Positions 1 through 5,831 are shown, counted from the stretch's first letter. The stretch is DNA of 5,831 bases from Gemmatimonadaceae bacterium (GCA_014378185.1 JACMOE010000224.1:1-5831); one strand, 5' to 3'. Translations and numbers: made by a program. Notes: generated by a model not told the origin, from the letters alone.

Positions 1-1177
1 CTGCCGCCGCTGCTGCCCCGGCTGCCGCTGCTACTTCTGCTACTTCTGCTGCGACGCGTGATGGCTTCACGGCGGACGTATACCGGGGCTGCCACGAGAT
101 GGCCGCGCCAAGGTGTGCGTCCACGAGCGCCACGCGCCAGCCATCTGTCGGCTGGCGATCCTCCAGCGTCCCTGCCGTCGCCACGGCGCTCGCAGCGTAG
201 GACCTGGCCGGTGTTGGAGCTCGCACACTGCCCTGATCGACCGGATGACCGCTCGCGGGTGCAGCGACGCCGCCATCAGGACCAGCGCGGCGAGCCAGGT
301 ACGCGAGCACGAAGGTCGCGATCCAGATACTCACGCCGGTGGCTTCGTGCAGCGATCGAAGCACCGGCGGCAGGTGCATGCCGATCATGGCACCCGCCAC
401 GAGCAGCTGGAGCACGCCCAGCGCGAAGGCGATCGACACGGCGCGCAGCATCACGGGCGACTCGCGTCGCTTGCGCTGCATCATGAGCAGGCCGAACAGG
501 TGCAGCACCAGCAGCAGCGCGATGATGCGATGCGTGAGCTGGATGTGGACAGCCGCGCGCTGCACGTCCGGATTGGCGCCGCAAAGCGGAAATGCCTGGC
601 AGGCCACGGATGCGCCGGGATACTTGGCAGTCAGTCCGCCCATGACCACCGCGACGAGCGCCATGGCCGCGCCGACTATCGTGGCGCGCTGCGTTCGTCC
701 CGACACCGCGTGCAGCAACGTTGTGGTGCCCCCCAGTCCTCCGGCCCGAATTACCGTTGCCACGACCGTGGCCACGAGGCTCATCGCCACGGTCCAGTGC
801 GCGAGTGTGGCGAACGGCGCGTTGCCCATCTTCACCGTCATGGCGCCGAGGAGCGCGGCGGAAAACCCCAGGGCGACGGCGAGTCCCGCGCTGCGGAGCA
901 CGCCGCCAGGCCCACCCACGCCAGGCTCCGCGCGTCGCCGCCATGCGGCCCAGAGCAATGCGATGAGCGACAACAGGAGGAGGGACGCGAGATACCGGTG
1001 CGAGACCTCGATGATGAGGTCGGGCCGGTTCAGTGGCGGAAAGAACGAGCCGTAGCAGCGCGGCCAGTGGTCACCGCAGCCCATCCCGGAGCCCGAGATG
1101 CGCACGATGGCGCCGAAGACCAGGTGGGTGCAGGCGACGCCAAAGACGACGTACGAAAAGCGGCGAAGTGTCGGCAT
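1..1177 (-). CDS. ctaA: Heme A synthase, CtaA/COX15 family, C-terminus beyond the left edge
   Basis: Integral membrane enzyme that oxidises the C8 methyl of heme O to a formyl group, giving heme A for aa3-type oxidases. The frame is open for 392 codons from ATG at 1177 to the left edge with no stop, so the gene is partial at its 3' end. The first ~306 residues match the whole eight-helix family. Family histidines are at H60 (in EVSHRYLA, with E57), H127 (TLAHWTV), H216 (LTHRIIA) and H277 (LHEATG), close to the B. subtilis CtaA heme ligands. Both periplasmic Cys pairs are present: C34/C41 (GCGDHWPRC) and C193/C199 (CQAFPLC). After the last helix and an Arg pair (306-307) comes about 85 residues of Pro/Ala/Gly-rich, non-membrane sequence ending in Ala/Glu/Val repeats. 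This could be a linker to another domain such as CtaB, or the product of a frameshift near 285-295. The ATG lies one base after the upstream gene's stop (TGAGATG) and has no clear Shine-Dalgarno, so translation is probably coupled. Confidence 0.93.
   Translation of the reverse strand, partial: MPTLRRFSYVVFGVACTHLVFGAIVRISGSGMGCGDHWPRCYGSFFPPLNRPDLIIEVSHRYLASLLLLSLIALLWAAWRRRAEPGVGGPGGVLRSAGLAVALGFSAALLGAMTVKMGNAPFATLAHWTVAMSLVATVVATVIRAGGLGGTTTLLHAVSGRTQRATIVGAAMALVAVVMGGLTAKYPGASVACQAFPLCGANPDVQRAAVHIQLTHRIIALLLVLHLFGLLMMQRKRRESPVMLRAVSIAFALGVLQLLVAGAMIGMHLPPVLRSLHEATGVSIWIATFVLAYLARRAGPDGGVAAPASGHPVDQGSVRAPTPARSYAASAVATAGTLEDRQPTDGWRVALVDAHLGAAISWQPRYTSAVKPSRVAAEVAEVAAAAGAAAAA
32..49. repeat. 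Tandem 9-bp repeat in the ctaA tail
   Basis: Two exact adjacent copies of tacttctgc (32-40 and 41-49) encode a repeated Ala-Glu-Val on the minus strand. They pass leftwards into Ala-rich codons (2-31). This low-complexity, in-frame stretch fits a flexible linker and a site of copy-number slippage. Confidence 0.8.
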
Positions 1178-1178
1178 C

Positions 1179-1508
1179 TCAGGGCGTGACCGATGCGCTG
1201 AGGACGTGGGCCGGCGAACTATCGGCCGCAGCGCGCACCGCGCGCCACGTAAAGACGAGGAGTATCGCCAGTCCGATCGCGGGCAGCACGGCCCACATGA
1301 TCTCCATGGCGCGTCCCGAGTTCGGCGCACTCGCGCTCGGCTCGGGCACGTGGCGGCTGCCGCGCACCGAGCGAAGGATGAAGAACTGGGCGATCGCACA
1401 GCACGCCACGGACAGCCAGAAGAGCCCGTCAGCGAAGAAGTTGCGCATGTACAGCGGCAGGTATTGAAGGGGAGAGCGAAAGGTCACCGTTCGGCCAGCG
1501 GGGGTCAA
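1179..1508 (-). CDS. Small membrane protein resembling the cytochrome c oxidase subunit II transmembrane hairpin
   Basis: About 109 residues with two predicted membrane segments, roughly 25-46 and 69-89, joined by a Ser/Pro-rich loop. The second helix begins MEIMWAVLPAIGLAIL, which resembles the E-x-x-W-T-x-x-P-A signature opening the second helix of oxidase subunit II (COX2 TM domain). No CuA domain follows: there is no Cys-rich copper motif and the protein ends about 20 residues after the helix. It ends one base before ctaA, which supports a role in heme-copper oxidase structure or assembly; that role is inferred. The start is uncertain. TTG at 1508 has AAGGG nine bases upstream and an in-frame TAA just above it (1521-1523). 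ATG at 1448 (MRNFFADG, 89 residues) lacks a Shine-Dalgarno but places the first helix near the N-terminus. I cannot name the gene. Confidence 0.75.
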   Translation of the reverse strand: MTPAGRTVTFRSPLQYLPLYMRNFFADGLFWLSVACCAIAQFFILRSVRGSRHVPEPSASAPNSGRAMEIMWAVLPAIGLAILLVFTWRAVRAAADSSPAHVLSASVTP

Positions 1509-1707
1509 CCAGCAAAACCCTTACCGGTATCGAAGCGCAGCTCTCCTTCCTGCGGTCTCGATCATCAACAGATGGTTTTCTGTTTTCTGTCATGAGTTTT
1601 TCAGTTGTCAGTTGCCGTCCCCCGTCCAGCGAGCGCCAGCGAGCGAGCCGTCCCCCGTCCCCCGCCCCTTCGTTGCCCGCATCACCTCCAGCCCGTACCA
1701 TTCCCGC
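1509..1707. other. Divergent intergenic gap between the oxidase-assembly genes and the transporter
   Basis: This 199-base gap should hold promoters for both the leftward pair and the rightward transporter. I see no convincing -35/-10 pair on either strand. On the minus strand there is a purine-rich GGAAGGAGAG at about 1545-1554, but it is too far from the TTG at 1508 and a stop intervenes in that frame. The right half is taken up by short tandem repeats (1575-1663). The transporter frame is open back to TTG at 1612, but that stretch is C-rich repeat sequence and is unlikely to be translated. Confidence 0.5.
1575..1663. repeat. Cluster of short tandem duplications
   Basis: Four different units are duplicated in under 90 bases. 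They are gttttct twice (1575-1588), tcagttg twice (1601-1614), ccagcgagcg twice (1626-1645), and a ccgtccccc-type unit before and after the decamer (1615-1627 and 1648-1663). The heptamers recall the short tandemly repeated heptamers known from cyanobacterial intergenic DNA, but with only two copies each. Function unknown. Confidence 0.8.
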
Positions 1708-3069
1708 ATGGCGACCTCCTCCGCACCGCAGTCCCCTCGGCTCCAACGACAACTCGGTCTCTGGAGCGCCGTGGCCGTGCTTGTCGGGTCCACTATCGGC
1801 TCCGGGATTTTTCGCTCGCCCGCTGGCGTGGCCGACAAGCTGCCCGGTCCCTTGCCGCTCATGGCGGTCTGGATTGCGGGCGGGTTGTTCGCGCTGTGCG
1901 GCGCACTCACCCTGGCGGAGTTGTCGGGTGCCTTTCCCGAAACAGGGGGCGCCTACGTCTTCATCCGCGAGGGATGGGGCCGCATGCCCGCGTTCCTGTT
2001 CGGCTGGTCCGAGCTGGTGCTCATCCGCGCCGCGTCACTCGGCGCCATCAGTACCACGTTCGCCGAGTACCTGCTGCGCGTGCTGGGCCACGATCCGTCG
2101 GTGGCGCCGTACACGGACTATGTGCACTACGTGGCGGCGGTGGCCATCGGCTTCACGGCGACGTTCAACTACATGGGGCTGCGCTGGGGGTCGCTCGTGC
2201 AGAACCTCACGACGCTCGCCAAGTACGGCGGATTGCTGTTCATCATCCTGTGTGCCTTTGCGCTCGGCTTGCCGAAGACGGGAGGCCACTACACGCCGGC
2301 TGCGCCACCCGGCTCGTTTCACATCGCGGCGTTCGGCCTGGCGCTGGTGTCGGTGCTCTGGGCCTTCGATGGATGGGCCGACCTCAGCTTCGTCTCGGGT
2401 GAGGTGAAGGACCCGCGACGCACGCTTCCTCGCGCGATCATCATCGGTACGCTGGCGGTCATCGCGATCTACCTGCTCGCGAACCTCTCGTATCTCGCCG
2501 TCATGCCGGTGGAGGAGATCCGGCATTCGAAGCTCGTGGCCGCGGACGTGGCGCAGCGGCTCCTTGGCGCTCCCGGCGTGATCCTCGTAGCCACCACGGT
2601 GATGCTGTCCACGTTCGGCACGTTGAACGGCACCTTGCTCACGTCGCCCCGCGTGTTCTACGCGATGGCGGACGACGGACTGTTCTTCAGGAAAGTGGCG
2701 GCGGTGCACCCGAAGTACAACACGCCGTACGTGTCCATTCTGCTGGTGACGGCCCTGGGGATCGTGGTCGTGCTGCTCCGCACGTTCGAGCAACTCGCCG
2801 ACACGTTCGTCACGGCGATCGTGCCGTTCTATGCGCTTGCGGTGGGTGCGATCTTCGTGCTCCGCAAGCGCGCCGACTACGATCCGCCGTTCCGCGTGCC
2901 GCTTTATCCGGTGGTGCCGTGGATGTTCATCCTCGCCACGATGTTCCTGCTGGGCAACGCGATCCTCGACCCGTCCAGCCGGTGGCCCACGCTGGCGGTG
3001 CTCGGGATCATCCTGGTGGGCATTCCCGTGTACTACCTCACCGTGGGCAGGAAGCGCGCGGCGTCATGA
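1708..3069 (+). CDS. APC-superfamily amino acid transporter, LAT/SteT-like
   Basis: Inner-membrane permease of 453 residues with about 12 hydrophobic segments, the normal size and fold for APC carriers, which move amino acids by proton symport or exchange. TM1 carries the unwound substrate-site signature GSTIGSGIF (27-35). AELSGAFPETGGAYVF (70-85) matches the conserved TM2 to loop region. TM6 has WAFDGWADL (218-226), followed by EVKDPRRTLPRA (232-243), typical of the L-amino acid transporter (LAT) branch that includes the Ser/Thr exchanger SteT. The substrate cannot be assigned from sequence. I chose ATG 1708 because it leaves about 16 residues before TM1, as in relatives. The open frame back to 1612 only adds repeat-derived Pro/Ser-rich sequence. 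No Shine-Dalgarno precedes the ATG. It appears monocistronic: the neighbours diverge on the left and converge on the right. The TGA stop is the first triplet of a tandem repeat. Confidence 0.93.
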   Translation: MATSSAPQSPRLQRQLGLWSAVAVLVGSTIGSGIFRSPAGVADKLPGPLPLMAVWIAGGLFALCGALTLAELSGAFPETGGAYVFIREGWGRMPAFLFGWSELVLIRAASLGAISTTFAEYLLRVLGHDPSVAPYTDYVHYVAAVAIGFTATFNYMGLRWGSLVQNLTTLAKYGGLLFIILCAFALGLPKTGGHYTPAAPPGSFHIAAFGLALVSVLWAFDGWADLSFVSGEVKDPRRTLPRAIIIGTLAVIAIYLLANLSYLAVMPVEEIRHSKLVAADVAQRLLGAPGVILVATTVMLSTFGTLNGTLLTSPRVFYAMADDGLFFRKVAAVHPKYNTPYVSILLVTALGIVVVLLRTFEQLADTFVTAIVPFYALAVGAIFVLRKRADYDPPFRVPLYPVVPWMFILATMFLLGNAILDPSSRWPTLAVLGIILVGIPVYYLTVGRKRAAS

Positions 3070-3090
3070 AATGCGTTGTGAAATGCGTTG
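3067..3090. repeat. Tandem 12-mer at the left end of the inverted repeat
   Basis: Two exact adjacent copies of tgaaatgcgttg (3067-3078 and 3079-3090). The first three bases are the stop codon of the transporter gene. A degenerate partner, caacgcacttcc(c)gccg, occurs twice in inverse orientation at 3306-3322 and 3325-3340. Confidence 0.9.
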
Positions 3091-3101
3091 TACGTTGGCG
3101 A

Positions 3102-3139
3102 ACGCGAATCCACGCGAATCCAGCGAATCCACGCGGATT
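3102..3139. repeat. CGCGAATCC-type repeat array, left arm
   Basis: Four near-identical units of 9-10 bases in a row: acgcgaatcc (3102-3111), acgcgaatcc (3112-3121), agcgaatcc (3122-3130) and acgcggatt (3131-3139). The array is complementary to the one at 3258-3299. Confidence 0.85.
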
Positions 3140-3179
3140 GCTCCATGCCGAGGATAGCTCCATCCACTCCAAGGGCATC

Positions 3180-3214
3180 GCTTCATAATCATGAGAAAAC
3201 TTCTTGATTGAAGC
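3180..3214. other. Small stem-loop in the centre of the inverted repeat
   Basis: GCTTCA (3180-3185) pairs with TGAAGC (3209-3214) and ATC (3188-3190) with GAT (3206-3208), with a two-base bulge and a 15-base loop. This gives nine pairs in all. It lacks a T-tract on either strand, so it is at best a weak terminator candidate for the converging genes. Confidence 0.35.
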
Positions 3215-3257
3215 AGGGACGAGACATCGCGCCAGGCCCGTCGAACCCTCCTGGAAA

Positions 3258-3299
3258 GATTCGCGTAGATCCGCGTGGATTCGCAGGATTCGCGTTCCC
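3258..3299. repeat. CGCGAATCC-type repeat array, right arm (inverse orientation)
   Basis: Read on the minus strand from 3299, the units are ACGCGAATCC, TGCGAATCC, ACGCGGATCT and ACGCGAATCT. They mirror the left arm with a few substitutions. Right and left arrays could pair over about 35-40 bases. Confidence 0.85.
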
Positions 3300-3349
3300 G
3301 ACGCTCAACGCACTTCCCGCCGCCCAACGCACTTCCGCCGGCTCTGACG

Positions 3350-4252
3350 CTAGAAAACCCGCAGGTTGATGTACTTCTTCGGATTCGCCTTCAGGTCTGC
3401 GAGCACCGAATCTGCCTGCGTCACCAGCCCGCGCAGGTCGCGATAGAGCAGGGTGTCCTTCATGAACTTGCCCACCGTGCCCTCGCCACGCTCGATGCCG
3501 CCCACCAGCCCATTCACGCGCTTCGTGGTGGAATCCAGGTTCGTGGCAATGCGCGTGAGGCTCGCACTCGAGGCGCGGAAGTTCTTCAGCGTCGAGTCGA
3601 TCGCCGCCGAATCCACCGCGCTCGCCGCGCGCCGGAATGATGCCATGGTCGCCGTGAGGTTTCGGTTCTGTTCCGCGGCGATCGCCGTCAACTGCACGGA
3701 CAGGCGCGTCGCGTTGGCGGAGAGCTCCGCGGTATTGGCGAGTGACTTCCGGATGTCCTTGATGCCGCCCGACGCAATGAGCTCGGTGTTCAGCGCCTTC
3801 GTCATCGCCTGGACCGTGATGCCGATGGAGTCCACGCGATTCATGATCAACTGGATGTCCGTGTCGCTCGCGCCCACCGGCACCGTGTCACCCGCCGCGT
3901 AGGAAATCCTGCTGGGACCCTTGGGTGTGAGCGCCACGGCCGCGTCGCCGAAGATGCCGATGGGCTTCACGCTCGCGACTGAATTCTTCGGCACCTTCAC
4001 GTCGTCGTTCACGCGGAGGATGACGTCGAGGTAGCCGTCGTCGCGAAGCTTCACGTCGCGCACGCCGCCCACGTTCACGCCGGCGAGTAGCACCGGCTGG
4101 CCGGGCTTGAGGTTCTGGCCCCACGCGAACTTGGCGTAGAGCGGATAGCCGGACGACAGGCCCCCTCGCACGAGCCAGAGCGTGCCGAGCAGGCCGATCG
4201 CCACCGCGGTCATGAGGAACACTCCCACCAGGACTTCGTCGCGCCGTTTCAT
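3350..4252 (-). CDS. mlaD: MlaD/MCE-domain lipid-binding protein of an ABC lipid transporter
   Basis: A 300-residue periplasmic substrate-binding subunit anchored in the inner membrane. In Mla-type systems MCE domains form a hexameric ring on MlaE through which phospholipid passes. One N-terminal membrane helix (about 7-29) follows a short basic MKRRDE start. The MCE domain covers about 37-110, with the NLKPGQPVLLAGVNVGGV core (47-64) and KPIGIFGDAAVALTP (96-110). The rest (about 130-290) is largely alpha-helical and rich in Ser/Thr/Ala/Asn, probably a coiled-coil tail. It contains GEGTVGKFMKDTLLYRDL (256-273) and ends NPKKYINLRVF, a common ending in MCE proteins of this class. E. coli MlaD is shorter (about 180 residues), so this is the long-tailed type. 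The start ATG at 4252 overlaps the mlaE stop by four bases (ATGA). The frame is open upstream to 4393, but that part is mlaE in another frame. It is the last gene of its operon; the TAG is followed by the inverted repeat. Confidence 0.93.
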   Translation of the reverse strand: MKRRDEVLVGVFLMTAVAIGLLGTLWLVRGGLSSGYPLYAKFAWGQNLKPGQPVLLAGVNVGGVRDVKLRDDGYLDVILRVNDDVKVPKNSVASVKPIGIFGDAAVALTPKGPSRISYAAGDTVPVGASDTDIQLIMNRVDSIGITVQAMTKALNTELIASGGIKDIRKSLANTAELSANATRLSVQLTAIAAEQNRNLTATMASFRRAASAVDSAAIDSTLKNFRASSASLTRIATNLDSTTKRVNGLVGGIERGEGTVGKFMKDTLLYRDLRGLVTQADSVLADLKANPKKYINLRVF

Positions 4253-5103
4253 GTCTGTAGGTAAGGGGCAAGGAGCGCCGCCGTCAACGTATCGAGCACC
4301 AGGATGGACACCGACGTGATGACCACGGCCTTCGCGGTTGACCGGCCGACACCCTCGGCCCCCGCCTCGGTCACGAACCCTTCGTACGAGCACACGAACG
4401 CGATCGCCGCGCCGAACAGCGTCGCTTTCATGAGCGAATAAATCACCTGGAAGGTTCCGAATCCCAGGCGCACACCGGTGATGAAGTCCTGGGGTGTCAC
4501 GTCCGTACCGTAAACCGACACCGCGTATCCGCTGGCGAGGCCGGTGAAGTCGGCCAGGATGACCAACGCCGGCAGCATCACCAGGCAGGCGAGTAGTCGC
4601 GGCACGATGAGGAAGGCGAGCGGGTCGTAGGAGAGCGTTTCGAGCGCATCGATCTGCTCCGTCACGCGCATGGTGCCGATTTCCGCCGTCATGCGCGCGC
4701 CCACGCGCCCCGTGAGCACCAGGCCGGTGAGCAGCGGTCCCAGCTCCAGCACGATCATCAGCCGGGTGGACAGGCCGATGATGGAAAGCTGGACCCCCGG
4801 AAACAATTGGTAGCGGGTCTGGATCGCGATGACGCCGCCGATGAAGGCGGCCACGATCACGGTGAGCGGAATGGAATCCACGCCGATGCGGCGCATCTGG
4901 CGGATGGTTTCCGGCACGAACGTGGCCGGGTCGCCGAAAGCGCGGCCGATGTCGCGCAGGAAGTAGCCGCGGACGCCAACCTGACGGAAGAAATCGATGA
5001 ACGACTGCGTGAATCCGCGAAAGAAGCCGAACGCCTTGCGCTGGATGACCGGAAAGGACTCCGTAGCCCGGCGTTCCTTGACGGGGCGATCCAGTTCACT
5101 CAC
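4249..5103 (-). CDS. mlaE: MlaE-type ABC lipid transporter permease
   Basis: Inner-membrane permease of the Mla/MCE phospholipid transport system, 284 residues, slightly longer than the usual ~260. It has an amphipathic N-terminal region (about 20-70) and then about five hydrophobic segments. The family's most conserved block lies at about 119-160: LELGPLLTGLVLTGRVGARM, then TAEIGTMRVTEQIDAL and SYDP. This stretch contains the part that contacts the ATPase. The start is GTG at 5103, chosen because it overlaps the upstream TGA as GTGA and no other in-frame start lies near. It lacks a Shine-Dalgarno, so translation probably depends on coupling to the upstream gene. The cognate ATPase (MlaF), usually adjacent, is not present between this gene and mlaD nor downstream in the window. 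Confidence 0.94.
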   Translation of the reverse strand: MSELDRPVKERRATESFPVIQRKAFGFFRGFTQSFIDFFRQVGVRGYFLRDIGRAFGDPATFVPETIRQMRRIGVDSIPLTVIVAAFIGGVIAIQTRYQLFPGVQLSIIGLSTRLMIVLELGPLLTGLVLTGRVGARMTAEIGTMRVTEQIDALETLSYDPLAFLIVPRLLACLVMLPALVILADFTGLASGYAVSVYGTDVTPQDFITGVRLGFGTFQVIYSLMKATLFGAAIAFVCSYEGFVTEAGAEGVGRSTAKAVVITSVSILVLDTLTAALLAPYLQT

Positions 5104-5831
5104 GTCCGCACGCGGTACAGCAGCACGAGGCCGAACAGCGCAAACACCGCGTTCGGTATCCACGCGGCCGCGTCGGGCGACACGAATCCTCCCTTGCCGA
5201 CCGCTTTCGTGAGTTGAATGAGCATCAGGAACGTAACCGTGGTTGCCAGGCTGATGCCGATGCCGTACGCGGTGCCGCCACGCTGCGTGCTCGTGGCGAG
5301 GGGCGCGCCGAAGAGGGCGATGACCAGGCACGTGATCGGAATGGCCAGCTTGAGCCCGCGCTCCACGCGCAGCAGGTTCGCGTCGCCGCCAGACCGCTCC
5401 AGCGAGGTAATGAAGCGCGACAGCTCGCGATACCGCATCTCCGCGGGATCGCGTGGCTTGGCCATCAGGTCCGTCGGCTTCTCCCGCATGCGCCGGTCGA
5501 TCATCTGGCCGAAGCTCATGTTGAAGCTGCGCAGCACCTTTCCCGAATCGTTGACGATGTGCATCTCCCCTTGGCTGAGGGTCCAGGCGCCCGTTTTCGC
5601 GGAGTAGGTTGCTCCCGCCGCCGAAACGAGCACCGTGGGATAATCACCCCCGAGGCCTTTTCGTTCAATCTGGACCCGGTCCATCGTACCCTTCGTGACA
5701 TCCAGCGAGAGCGCCTCATACACACGCCCATAGTCCGCCGCATACGCGAAATTGGTCCGCTGCGTACCCGAACCGATCTTGCCTTCCCCCAACAGGTCGT
5801 TGCGCCGAGCGCCGGTGATGGGCACCAACTC
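5100..5831 (-). CDS. LptF/LptG (YjgP/YjgQ) family LPS export permease, 5' part outside the window
   Basis: The C-terminal 243 residues are visible, and the frame is open through the right edge, so the N-terminus (first helices and start) is missing. LptF and LptG are the membrane subunits that, with the ATPase LptB, extract LPS from the inner membrane and pass it to the periplasmic bridge. Visible residues 1 to about 110 form a beta-rich stretch fitting the periplasmic jellyroll domain. Residues 131-160 (MRYRELSRFITSLERSGGD) match the helical segment before TM4. Three membrane helices follow at about 160-180, 187-209 and 221-240, the family's usual last three, including IALFGAPLATSTQRGG. Whether it is LptF or LptG cannot be settled from this half. 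Its TGA overlaps the mlaE GTG by four bases, placing LPS export and MCE lipid transport in one transcript. Confidence 0.92.
   Translation of the reverse strand, partial: ELVPITGARRNDLLGEGKIGSGTQRTNFAYAADYGRVYEALSLDVTKGTMDRVQIERKGLGGDYPTVLVSAAGATYSAKTGAWTLSQGEMHIVNDSGKVLRSFNMSFGQMIDRRMREKPTDLMAKPRDPAEMRYRELSRFITSLERSGGDANLLRVERGLKLAIPITCLVIALFGAPLATSTQRGGTAYGIGISLATTVTFLMLIQLTKAVGKGGFVSPDAAAWIPNAVFALFGLVLLYRVRT

Larger units (their letters stand above)
3067..3340. repeat. Composite imperfect inverted repeat filling the convergent gap (MITE-like or bidirectional hairpin)
   Basis: The left arm (about 3067-3140) and the reverse complement of the right arm (about 3258-3340) share the same order of modules. 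First come two copies of a GAA[A/G]TGCGTTG unit, then a short CGT-GG spacer, then GAACGCGAATCC running into further CGCGAATCC-like units. The arms flank about 117 bases of less repetitive, more AT-rich sequence. The element covers almost the whole gap between the transporter stop and the mlaD stop at 3350. A transcript from either side could fold into a long hairpin. Whether it is a non-autonomous mobile element, a REP-like sequence or a terminator cannot be decided from one copy. No transposase, clear target-site duplication or coding frame is seen. Confidence 0.75.

Noticed and set aside
113..1189. Long plus-strand open frames across the left third (for example 113-1189 and 339-1055)
   Set aside because: They lie antisense to ctaA, whose minus-strand frame carries all family histidines and cysteines. 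Their products are Arg/Ser-rich with no membrane or domain signature, as expected of shadow frames in GC-rich DNA.
1612..1707. N-terminal extension of the amino acid transporter from TTG 1612
   Set aside because: The added 32 residues are translated from C-rich tandem repeats, there is no Shine-Dalgarno, and family members start close to TM1, which fits ATG 1708.
2035..2793. 252-codon minus-strand open frame inside the transporter
   Set aside because: It is highly charged (Arg/His/Glu), lacks any recognisable motif and is fully antisense to a convincing transporter gene.
3064..3327. Short open frames across the convergent gap on both strands
   Set aside because: They are translations of the inverted repeat, without start signals or recognisable protein features.
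3067..3340. CRISPR array
   Set aside because: The repeats are 9-12 bases, adjacent or inverted, with no regular spacers and no cas genes nearby.
4253..4393. Upstream extension of mlaD to 4393
   Set aside because: This stretch encodes the conserved C-terminus of MlaE in another frame; the ATG at 4252 gives the standard basic start and membrane anchor.
5104..5331. Upstream extension of mlaE to 5331
   Set aside because: The extra residues are Arg/His-rich and overlie the last membrane helices of the lpt permease; GTG 5103 with the GTGA overlap is the better start.

Overview
The window is GC-rich DNA from a diderm (Gram-negative-type), aerobically respiring bacterium. It encodes an Lpt-type LPS export permease and an Mla/MCE lipid transport pair, which imply an outer membrane, and a heme A synthase, which implies an aa3-type heme-copper oxidase. 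Gene content, base composition and the repeat-rich gaps would suit Gemmatimonadota or a similar soil lineage. That placement is an inference from general resemblance; the window holds no rRNA or other marker gene.

Layout: (1) Positions 1-1508, minus strand: a small two-helix membrane protein resembling the transmembrane hairpin of cytochrome oxidase subunit II is followed, one base after its stop, by a CtaA-type heme A synthase. The synthase runs off the left edge with an unusual Ala-rich extension. (2) Positions 1509-1707: a divergent gap containing several short tandem duplications. (3) Positions 1708-3069, plus strand: a complete APC-superfamily amino acid transporter of the LAT/SteT type. 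(4) Positions 3067-3340: a gap between convergent genes filled by a long imperfect inverted repeat whose arms are built from small tandem repeats. (5) Positions 3350-5831, minus strand: an operon read right to left, with an LptF/LptG family permease (5' end outside the window), mlaE and mlaD. Both junctions are 4-base stop/start overlaps (GTGA and ATGA).

Working together: CtaA and its small partner belong to cytochrome oxidase biogenesis. The Lpt permease and MlaE/MlaD both serve traffic between inner and outer membrane: LPS outward, and phospholipid by the MCE system. The tight coupling suggests co-production of envelope lipid transport parts. The ATPase MlaF is not visible here. The APC transporter looks like an independent single-gene unit. 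The coding genes are recognisable families. The less ordinary items are the composite inverted repeat, the CuA-less subunit-II-like protein, the CtaA tail, and the lpt-mlaE-mlaD arrangement without an adjacent ATPase.
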